A DNA stretch of 16,486 nucleotides from assembly GCA_027492415.1 (NCBI GenBank), contig JAPUEV010000013.1, positions 1 to 16,486 on the forward strand, given 5' to 3'. Of this stretch, positions 1-6,148 are shown one piece after another (the stretch's first letter is position 1; the number at the start of each line of letters is the position of its first letter). Origin of the DNA: Ignavibacteria bacterium. GTDB lineage: Bacteria > Bacteroidota > Ignavibacteria > Tepidaquicellales > OLB5. Made by a program: the position numbers and the translations under genes. Below the pieces are notes generated by a model. That model had not been told where the DNA came from and made no database searches. It saw only the letters and a list, made by a program, of their open reading frames with translations.

Positions 1-285
1 TGAGGGAATATCGGCGAACATCATTACCTCGAAACCTTTTTTTATCCCTGCAAGCTTTGCAGCTTCTCTCACAAGGTCATGTTTAATCTCGTTGATATCG
101 TTAACAATTTCTTTGCTTGAATAATCAACATATATAAGCTCATCAAAACGTTCTTTAACGATCACATATATATATTTATCAATAGCGGTGCTTACTACAA
201 AACCATCATGCGGGTTATAATAATTAACCAGGTCTGTGCCGCCGCCGGATAAGCTGATTCTTAACGGAGTTTGTGATATTATCAT
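1..285 (-). CDS. GHMP-family sugar kinase, heptose-7-phosphate kinase type (partial, N-terminal 95 residues)
   Basis: This is the 5' part of a gene that runs off the window's left edge, so only the first 95 codons are visible. The N-terminus (M-I-I-S-Q-T-P-L-R-I-S-L-S-G-G-G-T-D-L) is the signature of GHMP kinases acting on sugars, especially D-glycero-D-manno-heptose 7-phosphate kinases (HddA/WcbL type) and related fucose/galactose kinases. The sequence ends at D-I-P-S, just where the family's glycine/serine-rich ATP loop would follow. The ATG overlaps the stop of the acetyltransferase gene by one base (TAATG), so it is probably translationally coupled and is the last visible gene of the polysaccharide operon. 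Family membership is well supported. The exact sugar is inferred and uncertain, since the substrate-binding half is missing. Confidence 0.85.
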   Translation of the reverse strand, partial: MIISQTPLRISLSGGGTDLVNYYNPHDGFVVSTAIDKYIYVIVKERFDELIYVDYSSKEIVNDINEIKHDLVREAAKLAGIKKGFEVMMFADIPS

Positions 286-863
286 TATATTTCTTTAACG
301 CTGCCAAATTTATCATCAGGAATGAACTCGTATTTATTTCCTTCTGAATCTGCTGCCTTATTAGATTTATCGAAAATTAATTTTTCACCTGTTTTGGCAA
401 CCCAATATTTTATTTTTGCCGGGTTACCTGTTACCAAAGCAAAATCGGGAACAGATTTTGTCACCACTGAACCGGCACCAACAAGGCAGTATTTGCCCAA
501 TGTTATGCCGCAAAGTATAGTCGCATTAGCGCCAACGCTTGCTCCTTTTTGCAGCTTTGTGCCGAGAAAATTACCGGAGTGTCTTTTGCTTCTGGGGAAC
601 ATATCATTTGTAAACACAGCGTTAGGTCCCAGGAAAACATCGTCTTCTACTTCAAGACCTTCCCATAACGAAATACCATTTTTAATGGTTACCCTGTTGC
701 CGATCGTAACGCCGCTTTCTACAAATACGTAGTCACATAAATTGCAGTCTTCGCCTATTTTTACATTTTTCAATACATGGGCAAATGCCCATATCCTGGT
801 TTTTGCACCTATATCATCTGATTCAACCAGTGCATTAGGATGAACAAAGTAATTCTTTTCCAT
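285..863 (-). CDS. wbpD: WbpD/WlbB-like UDP-amino-sugar uronate N-acetyltransferase
   Basis: A 192-residue protein built almost wholly of hexapeptide repeats (I-G-x-x-x, V-T-I-G, V-G-A-G-type turns from about residue 15 to 150), giving a left-handed parallel beta-helix acyltransferase. The start (F-V-H-P-N-A-L-V-E), the I-W-A-F-A-H-V segment and F-T-N-D-M-F-P-R near residue 85-92 are typical of the WbpD/WlbB group, which are about 190 residues long. These enzymes use acetyl-CoA to acetylate the 3-amino group of UDP-2-acetamido-3-amino-2,3-dideoxy-glucuronate. It lies 3 bases after the WbpB-like oxidoreductase. An AGGA inside the end of that gene sits about 8 bases before this ATG and may serve as ribosome binding site. 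With WbpB and WbpE alongside, the function is well supported. A related 3-amino-hexose acetyltransferase is the main alternative. Confidence 0.88.
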   Translation of the reverse strand: MEKNYFVHPNALVESDDIGAKTRIWAFAHVLKNVKIGEDCNLCDYVFVESGVTIGNRVTIKNGISLWEGLEVEDDVFLGPNAVFTNDMFPRSKRHSGNFLGTKLQKGASVGANATILCGITLGKYCLVGAGSVVTKSVPDFALVTGNPAKIKYWVAKTGEKLIFDKSNKAADSEGNKYEFIPDDKFGSVKEI

Positions 864-866
864 TAA

Positions 867-1910
867 TTAATTCCTGTTGAATGATTCACTGGAGGTTTCA
901 AGCAGCTTAACTACATCCAGCCCGATCTGTCCGTCATTAATAAGCTTTTTATCTTCAATAATAGCATTTATGAATTCCTGGCATTCCATCCTGAGCGGTT
1001 CATGCTGCTCCAGCGGTATCATAGTAATTTCACCTGACTGGTATGCCAATGCACCTGTATCTCCATCTTTGCTTTTTATCCTGTTATCTATTCCAAGACC
1101 GTATAATTTCAGCTTTCCATCCAGGGCAAGCATTTCATCGTAAACCAGGGTGCCTTCTGAACCGAAGATCTGCATAAGCCTTACCTTATTCGATGACAGC
1201 CATCCTAAATGTATATGAGCTGAAACACCGCTTTTAAAGTTCAGGTCAATGTGCGCGTTATTTGTTAAGCTCTTTTTATTCTTTGATGCCGGTGAATTAA
1301 ACGCGCCGAATGGATAATTATTCCTTACTGAATTTACTTTCCATGGTGCTTCACCAAGAAGATATAATATGATCGAAAAATCATGCGGACCAAGATCCCA
1401 AATAACATCTACTTCTGTTTCGGGCGGACCAAGGTTAATCCTTGTTGAAGTTATGTGAAGAACCTTACCGATCGTTTTTTTCTTAATAAGATCTTTTATT
1501 TTTCTTACTGCCGGCGCAAACTGGAAAACATGGCCCACTGCAAGCTTCTTCCCGAGTTTTTCTGCTGTATAAACCATGGATTCAGCTTCTTCTGTGCTGA
1601 ACGATAAAGGCTTTTCCACAAAGACATGCTTGCCAAGCAGCATTGCTTCTTCGGCAAGCTCTTTATGAGTTGTTACCGGTGTGGCTATAACAACGGCGTT
1701 AATTGATTTATCCCTGAGGATATCCCTGTAATCTTTTGTGACTTCTACCATAGGGAATTCTTTGCGAATGAACTCAAGCCTGCCTGCCTTAAGATCACTT
1801 ACTTTTTTTACTCTGCAATTGGGTAAACTCAGAAAATTTCTTACAAGCTTGGGTCCCCAGTAACCGCATCCAATTACGCCGACATTTATTATTTTACCTG
1901 AAGATTTAAT
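867..1910 (-). CDS. wbpB: WbpB/WlbA-like Gfo/Idh/MocA sugar oxidoreductase with probable AUU start
   Basis: NAD-dependent dehydrogenase expected to oxidise C3 of UDP-GlcNAc-uronate, giving the 3-keto substrate for the WbpE aminotransferase. The first in-frame ATG (1751) is too late: reading upstream in the same frame gives K-I-I-N-V-G-V-I-G-C-G-Y-W-G-P, the Rossmann nucleotide-binding loop, then an open stretch back to a stop at 1938-1940. No ATG, GTG, TTG or CTG occurs in that stretch. The best start is ATT at 1908-1910, 8 bases after AAAGGAGG and 1 base after the previous stop, giving about 347 residues. Visible motifs in that numbering: G-x-G-x-x-G at 14-19, E-K-P at 99-101 (conserved lysine), G-H-V-F-Q-F at 126-131, and D172-L-G-P-H176-D. 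An ATA at 1890-1892 or a base error in the assembly are the alternatives. Family assignment is secure; the substrate is inferred from neighbours. Confidence 0.85.
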   Translation of the reverse strand: MKSSGKIINVGVIGCGYWGPKLVRNFLSLPNCRVKKVSDLKAGRLEFIRKEFPMVEVTKDYRDILRDKSINAVVIATPVTTHKELAEEAMLLGKHVFVEKPLSFSTEEAESMVYTAEKLGKKLAVGHVFQFAPAVRKIKDLIKKKTIGKVLHITSTRINLGPPETEVDVIWDLGPHDFSIILYLLGEAPWKVNSVRNNYPFGAFNSPASKNKKSLTNNAHIDLNFKSGVSAHIHLGWLSSNKVRLMQIFGSEGTLVYDEMLALDGKLKLYGLGIDNRIKSKDGDTGALAYQSGEITMIPLEQHEPLRMECQEFINAIIEDKKLINDGQIGLDVVKLLETSSESFNRN

Positions 1911-1911
1911 T

Positions 1912-3372
1912 TTAGATTCCTCCTTTACCGAGTACCATTACCGGAATTGTTTTGAACAGAATTTTCAGGTCAAGCCATAGTGACTGGTTATCTGCGTAAT
2001 AAAGATCAAGCAGAACCGAGTCGCTGAATGTTACATCTTCCCTGTTCCTTGCAATTATCTGTGCCAGTCCGGTAATCCCGGGTATAACTTTATATTTTAA
2101 TTTATGCCATTCCTTAAAATGCTCGTATTCGTACGGCAAACAGGGCCTGGGGCCTACAAGGCTCATGCTTCCTGTAAAAACATTCCACAGCTGCGGAAGC
2201 TCATCAAGGCTGAATTTTCTTAAATATTTTCCTACAGTTGTTATCCGCGGATCGTTTTCAAGCTTTTTATAACCTTTGTTAGAAGTAATCAGTTTTTCTA
2301 GATGCATTTCATGAGCGCGGGCATCATTATTTGTTATCATTGTTCTGAACTTGAACCATTTAAATACTTTTCCGTTCTTTCCAACAACATTTGTTTTATA
2401 GAATACAGGTCCGTTCGATGTCAGCTTTATCGCTGCTGAAATTATCAGCCATAACGGTAAAAGCAGTAAAATGAGCAGCCCGGAAACCGCTATATCAAAT
2501 ATTCTTTTGAATTTTTCTGAATATAAGGGCGACATCTTGGGTGAAACGGATATTACTTTAAGATCGTGGTATTCACCTTCATCAAGCTTGGCTGAAATGA
2601 TATCAAAATGGTTTGATACAAGATTAACATGACAGTTTGTAAGCTTGCATTTTTCAATGAGATCTAGCAGCTTTTTATTTTCGATGTTCTGTATTGTAAT
2701 GAATATTTCATCAATTTCCTGCTCTTCAGAAATATCTATCAGATCGGCGGTGGTACCCAGTACAGTTACCATGTTAACAATTGTATATTTTTTCTTTACA
2801 TCTTCATCAATAAAGCCAATAAGCTCTATATTATAATGCGGCTTTACTGTAAGAATTTCCGAAAAGAATATACCAAGGTTGCCTGCGCCGACTGCCAGTG
2901 CCCTGCGGGTTATGAATTCCTTTAAATTCCCGCCAACATAGTTTGCACGCAATATTCTGCGGAGCAAAAGAACCCTCGTAATAAAAAGCAGCGTAAAAGA
3001 AATAGAGAAATATATTATAACCTGTGTACGTGAATCATGCAGCGCTTCCTGGGTCTTTACAATAAAAATAGCTATAATAATAATGATACTGTTTATAAGC
3101 AGACCTTTAAGAATCAGCAGTGTTTGCTCGCCTACCCTTAAGAAATATTTATGCTTGTAAAGCTGGTAGTAACGGAATATTGGAACTATCAAAAGAGCTC
3201 CGGCAGCAAATATCATCAGCTTTTCGATGAATGTTAATTCACTGAAATAAACCGATATGCCGGGAGCTGTAAAATACAGTGCCAGTATAAAAGAAATGAA
3301 AGTGCACAGAATATCATTAACTGATAAGATCAGTTTTTTTGCACCCCATTTTTTTATAAATTCATCTAACAT
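1912..3372 (-). CDS. Polyprenyl-phosphate glycosylphosphotransferase (initiating sugar transferase, WbaP/PglC-type catalytic domain)
   Basis: A 486-residue membrane enzyme that transfers a sugar phosphate from a UDP-sugar to undecaprenyl phosphate, starting assembly of a surface polysaccharide repeat. The N-terminus has four hydrophobic segments (about 18-36, 51-67, 87-105, 116-135). A Rossmann-like CoA_binding_3 region follows (about 155-265, with A-V-G-A-G-N-L-G at 160-167). The C-terminal bacterial sugar transferase domain begins with a membrane helix at about 291-315, followed by K-F-R-T-M (341-345), D-P-R-I-T (374-378), S-L-D-E-L-P-Q (388-394), M-S-L-V-G-P-R-P (403-410) and P-G-I-T-G-L-A-Q (431-438). 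All catalytic landmarks are present, including the D-E pair in L-D-E-L-P. Its ATG overlaps the aminotransferase stop by one base (TAATG). Family is certain; the sugar transferred cannot be read from sequence. Confidence 0.95.
   Translation of the reverse strand: MLDEFIKKWGAKKLILSVNDILCTFISFILALYFTAPGISVYFSELTFIEKLMIFAAGALLIVPIFRYYQLYKHKYFLRVGEQTLLILKGLLINSIIIIIAIFIVKTQEALHDSRTQVIIYFSISFTLLFITRVLLLRRILRANYVGGNLKEFITRRALAVGAGNLGIFFSEILTVKPHYNIELIGFIDEDVKKKYTIVNMVTVLGTTADLIDISEEQEIDEIFITIQNIENKKLLDLIEKCKLTNCHVNLVSNHFDIISAKLDEGEYHDLKVISVSPKMSPLYSEKFKRIFDIAVSGLLILLLLPLWLIISAAIKLTSNGPVFYKTNVVGKNGKVFKWFKFRTMITNNDARAHEMHLEKLITSNKGYKKLENDPRITTVGKYLRKFSLDELPQLWNVFTGSMSLVGPRPCLPYEYEHFKEWHKLKYKVIPGITGLAQIIARNREDVTFSDSVLLDLYYADNQSLWLDLKILFKTIPVMVLGKGGI
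1919..1926 (-). promoter_or_regulatory. Strong Shine-Dalgarno for the oxidoreductase, inside the end of the upstream gene
   Basis: Reading the minus strand, AAAGGAGG forms the Gly-Lys-Gly-Gly codons that end the phosphoglycosyl transferase. It lies 8 bases before the ATT at 1910. This is near-ideal Shine-Dalgarno sequence and spacing, stronger than anything upstream of the other genes here, and it decides the start choice for the oxidoreductase. The caveat is that the glycine codons could create the motif by chance. Confidence 0.6.
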
Positions 3373-4481
3373 TAACTATAGAATTTCTTTATTGTTTCGC
3401 AAACATACTGTATCATTTCCTCTGTCATTTCAGGATACATCGGGATAGATAGAATTTCATCAGCGTATTTTTTGGCTACCGGGAAATCTTCAGGTTTATA
3501 ATTTAAATGAGCATAAGCTTTCTGCATGTGGAGCGGGAGCGGGTAATGAAGCCCGTTCTGTACCCCGTTCCTGTTGAGGTGATCGATCAGCTTTTCGCGG
3601 TTCTTAACTCTGATGATATAAAGGTGATATACAGGATCAACATAATCAGGGTGCCATGGGGTAACAACTTCTTCTATTCCCAGAGAAGCAAATGTTTGGG
3701 TGTACAGCTTTGCATTCTTACGGCGCATATCAGTCCATTTTTCAATGTACTTCATTTTTACATTAAGAACACCAGCCTGTATCTCTTCAAGCCTGTAGTT
3801 ATGGCCTTCCATTTCGTGAACATACTTTTCAATGGAGCCGTGCTGACGGTACCTGTACATGAAATCATACAGCTTAGTATCATTGGTAGTAACTGCTCCG
3901 CCTTCGCCGTATGCGCCCAGATTTTTTCCCGGGTAGAAGCTGAATGTTCCGATAATACCAAGCCCGCCGATCTTTTTGCCTTTATAAGTTGCAAGATGAG
4001 CCTGTGAGCAGTCTTCAACTACATGCAGGTTATGCTTTTTTGCAATATCAAGAATTGCATCCATTTCTGCCGGCTGGCCGTATAAGTGAACAGGGATAAT
4101 TGCTTTTGTATTGGGTGTAATTGCCGCTTCTATTTTATTTACATCTATGTTGTAAGTCTTTTCGTCATTATCAACAAAAACCGGTGTAGCATAACATAAA
4201 GAAACTCCTTCTGCTGTAGCGATATATGTATTGGCAGGTACTATAACCTCATCACCCTGTTTAATACCAAGGGCATGCATTGCAACATGTAGCGCATCTG
4301 TGCCTGTGCTTAAGCCTACTGAGTGTTTTACATCATGTATCTTTGCAAAGTCTTCTTCAAATTTTTTTGCTTTCTTTCCGCATATATAAGCGGTATTATC
4401 AAGCACGTCATTAATCTCTTTTAATACTTCATCCTTTATTCCAAGGTATTGGGTTTTAAGATCTACAAACGGAACATTCAT
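3372..4481 (-). CDS. wbpE: WbpE/WlbC-like DegT/DnrJ/EryC1 PLP aminotransferase
   Basis: A 369-residue sugar aminotransferase expected to convert the 3-keto-UDP-GlcNAc-uronate made by the WbpB-like enzyme to the 3-amino sugar, using glutamate as amino donor. Fold-type I features are clear: P-F-V-D-L-K at the N-terminus, the S-T-G-T-D-A-L cofactor phosphate loop (58-64), V-V-E-D-C-S-Q-A-H (154-162, with the PLP-contacting D157), F-S-F-Y-P-G-K-N-L-G-A (180-190) with the Schiff-base lysine at K186, and the G-E-G-G turn after it. Length is normal for the family. The ATG at 4481 has no strong Shine-Dalgarno. It is the first gene of the minus-strand polysaccharide operon visible here, preceded by a 130-base gap that probably holds the operon promoter. 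Reaction assignment rests on the wbpB/wbpD neighbours. Confidence 0.9.
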   Translation of the reverse strand: MNVPFVDLKTQYLGIKDEVLKEINDVLDNTAYICGKKAKKFEEDFAKIHDVKHSVGLSTGTDALHVAMHALGIKQGDEVIVPANTYIATAEGVSLCYATPVFVDNDEKTYNIDVNKIEAAITPNTKAIIPVHLYGQPAEMDAILDIAKKHNLHVVEDCSQAHLATYKGKKIGGLGIIGTFSFYPGKNLGAYGEGGAVTTNDTKLYDFMYRYRQHGSIEKYVHEMEGHNYRLEEIQAGVLNVKMKYIEKWTDMRRKNAKLYTQTFASLGIEEVVTPWHPDYVDPVYHLYIIRVKNREKLIDHLNRNGVQNGLHYPLPLHMQKAYAHLNYKPEDFPVAKKYADEILSIPMYPEMTEEMIQYVCETIKKFYS

Positions 4482-4499
4482 TATAATTCTTAACTTTCT

Positions 4500-4505
4500 A
4501 TTATA
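4500..4505 (-). promoter_or_regulatory. Possible -10 box (TATAAT) ahead of the polysaccharide operon
   Basis: On the minus strand a perfect TATAAT lies 18 bases before the aminotransferase ATG, in a very AT-rich gap. The nearest TTGTGG-like -35 is only 13 bases away, so the pair is poor, and AT-rich DNA yields such boxes by chance. I offer it only as the best candidate for this operon. Confidence 0.25.
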
Positions 4506-4558
4506 ATTGACTTTAATGCCACAATTTTGTTAAAAATAGGTAAAAAATAGGATTTTTA

Positions 4559-4620
4559 AAACCCAAAACTAATAATCTTATTACGGTATTATTATAAAAA
4601 TAGTAACGTTTTTAGGGTTT
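4559..4620 (-). terminator. Possible long hairpin at the end of the terC operon
   Basis: The end of terC (including its stop codon) and the following 55 bases contain two nested inverted repeats: an outer pair at 4559-4569 and 4608-4620 (AAACCC...GGGTTT core with a two-base bulge) and an inner pair TAATAAT/ATTATTA at 4588-4594 and 4570-4576. It could fold into a branched or elongated hairpin and end terC transcription before the polysaccharide operon starts. The stem is mostly A-T and interrupted, so support is modest. Confidence 0.3.
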
Positions 4621-5454
4621 TTGACCGGCTCTTTTGTTTTGAATTATTGATATCAGGACGGATAACGCCAATACGGAGAGAATTACAATTAATGATATAT
4701 AAACCGGAATATGCCATTCAGGCTTAATCATGGGAAGGAGCATTTTTACGCCAACGTAGCAAAGGATAATACCAACTCCCTTTTTTACGAACTCAAACTT
4801 ATCAGCAACTGCTGAGAGCAGGAAGTACATTGAGCGTAAACCGAGTACTGCGAGAATATTGGAGGAAAACACTATGAACGGATCGGTAGTAATTGCAAAT
4901 ATTGCGGGAATTGAATCGATAGCGAAAACAAGGTCAGTTGATTCAAGTACCAGCAGGCACACAAAAAGGGGAGTAGCATATTTTACACCTTCTTTTTTCA
5001 CGAAGAACTTCTCGCCGTGATAATCAGTTGTGACCTTGTAAAAACGTTTGAATAACCTGAGAACTTTATTTTTTTCAGGGTGAATTTCCTTTTCCTCGCC
5101 AAATGCCATCTGGTAACCTGAGTATATCAAAATAGCACCGAAGAAATAAAGAACAAAACCGAAGTTTGAAATTAACGCTGAGCCCAGTAAAATAAATACA
5201 CCGCGAAGTATAATTACTCCGATGATACCCCAGTTAAGCACACGCCTTTGCGCATGCAGCGGGATCTTGAAGTATTTAAATAATACAAGGAATACAAAAA
5301 GGTTATCAACGCTTAAAGATTCTTCGATGATATAACCTGTAAGGAACTCAATTGCTTTTTGATGACCCAAATAAAAATATACCCCGGCATTGAATGCGAG
5401 TGCAATACATATCCAGAATATAACCCATTTAAGAGCCTTCTTGGGTGACATCAT
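4612..5454 (-). CDS. terC: TerC/Alx-family integral membrane protein (probable metal exporter)
   Basis: A 280-residue membrane protein with about eight hydrophobic segments (roughly 10-29, 40-60, 74-94, 98-116, 160-180, 193-215, 224-242, 250-271). The hallmark TerC acidic motifs inside the membrane are present: E-E-S-L-S-V-D-N (44-51) and E-S-T-D-L-V-F-A-I-D-S-I-P-A (171-184). The family is linked to tellurite resistance, pH-responsive Alx and Mn(II)/Ca(II) export; here metal export across the inner membrane is the likeliest role, by family knowledge. A charged cytoplasmic loop spans about 119-158. The gene follows the lipoprotein gene by 13 bases and is probably cotranscribed with it. The protein starts with two methionines; either codon (5454 or 5451) could be the start. 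No tellurite genes are nearby, so a resistance role is not implied. Confidence 0.92.
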   Translation of the reverse strand: MMSPKKALKWVIFWICIALAFNAGVYFYLGHQKAIEFLTGYIIEESLSVDNLFVFLVLFKYFKIPLHAQRRVLNWGIIGVIILRGVFILLGSALISNFGFVLYFFGAILIYSGYQMAFGEEKEIHPEKNKVLRLFKRFYKVTTDYHGEKFFVKKEGVKYATPLFVCLLVLESTDLVFAIDSIPAIFAITTDPFIVFSSNILAVLGLRSMYFLLSAVADKFEFVKKGVGIILCYVGVKMLLPMIKPEWHIPVYISLIVILSVLALSVLISIIQNKRAGQKP

Positions 5455-5467
5455 AAGTTAAAATTAA

Positions 5468-5983
5468 TTATTGAGGTATTTCGCTGTTTGGTGTTGTGAA
5501 TTCAAATGTGCCGGCTGTATTGTTCCATTTCAGAACAGCTTCGTCACTTTCTGCTTTGCCGTTCTCATTTGCCATTACAATATTGATCTCAAGCGGCTTT
5601 TTGGTTGAATCAAACCTGATAATATAACCGTTCTTTGCATCAACCTGCTCAACAAGATTGCCTTTTGGGGTTGAAAGCTTATCTTCCATTTTCATAATAA
5701 CCTTCCACCCGTCAGATTCCTTCTGCATCACGCTGCCTTTTCTTATCCAGTAGCTGTTATCGGTCTGCTTCATAACTACTGCAGCAATTGCAGATTGTTT
5801 TCCGTTACCCAGCAGGTCACCGGAAGCAAGGACTTTAACTTCATCACCATAAAGAGTGAGTGCGAACTTTTTTTCTTCATCAATATTTGTAAGGCTTGAT
5901 TGTGTGTTTTTGTTATTGCTTCCGCAGGAGCCCAGCAGTAAAATTAACGCTAAAAAAGCCGTAAAATTGAGGAAAATCTTCAT
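5468..5983 (-). CDS. Small lipoprotein of unknown function
   Basis: A 171-residue protein with a clear lipoprotein signal: M-K-I-F start, hydrophobic stretch at 4-17, lipobox L-G-S-C with the lipidated cysteine at C20, then an Asn/Ser-rich linker (21-32). The mature part contains S-G-D-L-L-G-N-G-K-Q-S-A-I-A (54-67), which resembles the Asp/Gly/Asn-rich calcium loops of FG-GAP/VCBS repeats. The rest is predicted mainly beta, with alternating charged and hydrophobic residues. I do not recognise a named family. It is the first gene of a two-gene unit with terC and has its own Bacteroidota-type promoter. The pairing suggests an envelope role, but nothing in the sequence shows what it binds. Confidence 0.85.
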   Translation of the reverse strand: MKIFLNFTAFLALILLLGSCGSNNKNTQSSLTNIDEEKKFALTLYGDEVKVLASGDLLGNGKQSAIAAVVMKQTDNSYWIRKGSVMQKESDGWKVIMKMEDKLSTPKGNLVEQVDAKNGYIIRFDSTKKPLEINIVMANENGKAESDEAVLKWNNTAGTFEFTTPNSEIPQ

Positions 5984-6010
5984 ATTTGTGATGGTTTAAT
6001 TTTAATTATA

Positions 6011-6041
6011 CAAATATAGCCAAAGGATATTTCAGGTTAAA
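6011..6041 (-). promoter_or_regulatory. Bacteroidota-type promoter for the lipoprotein-terC unit
   Basis: On the minus strand a perfect -7 box TATATTTG (6018-6011; consensus TAnnTTTG) is preceded, with exactly 19 intervening bases, by TTTA (6041-6038; consensus TTTG). Transcription would start near 6004, leaving a leader of about 20 bases. Motif and spacing match the primary-sigma promoters known from Bacteroides and Flavobacterium. Confidence 0.55.
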
Positions 6042-6098
6042 GGGAAAATATAGCCTGTATGTTTCAATTTCTCCATTATTTACTTAAAACTATTTCAC

Positions 6099-6129
6099 TT
6101 TTTATATTCACCCTTAATAAGTAACTTTG
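6099..6129 (+). promoter_or_regulatory. Bacteroidota-type promoter for ftsY-mutL
   Basis: A perfect -7 box TAACTTTG at 6122-6129 lies 19 bases after a weak -33 TTTT at 6099-6102. The predicted start near 6135 gives a leader of only about 14 bases before the ftsY ATG at 6149. It is back-to-back with the lipoprotein promoter in the same 165-base divergent region. Confidence 0.5.
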
Positions 6130-6148
6130 CACTTAATCAATACAAATT

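Noticed and set aside
322..732. 136-codon open frame on the plus strand
   Set aside because: Lies wholly antisense to the acetyltransferase gene, whose hexapeptide repeats are unmistakable. The antisense protein has no recognisable motif.
867..1751. Oxidoreductase starting at the ATG at 1751
   Set aside because: This start omits the nucleotide-binding loop, which is encoded in the same frame just upstream.
1883..1885. ATG on the minus strand just before the oxidoreductase Rossmann loop
   Set aside because: It is in the wrong frame and reaches a stop after three codons, so it cannot be the start unless the assembly has an indel.
3507..4018. Long open frames on both strands inside the aminotransferase
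   Set aside because: Both overlap the PLP lysine region of the aminotransferase in other frames and show no domain signature.
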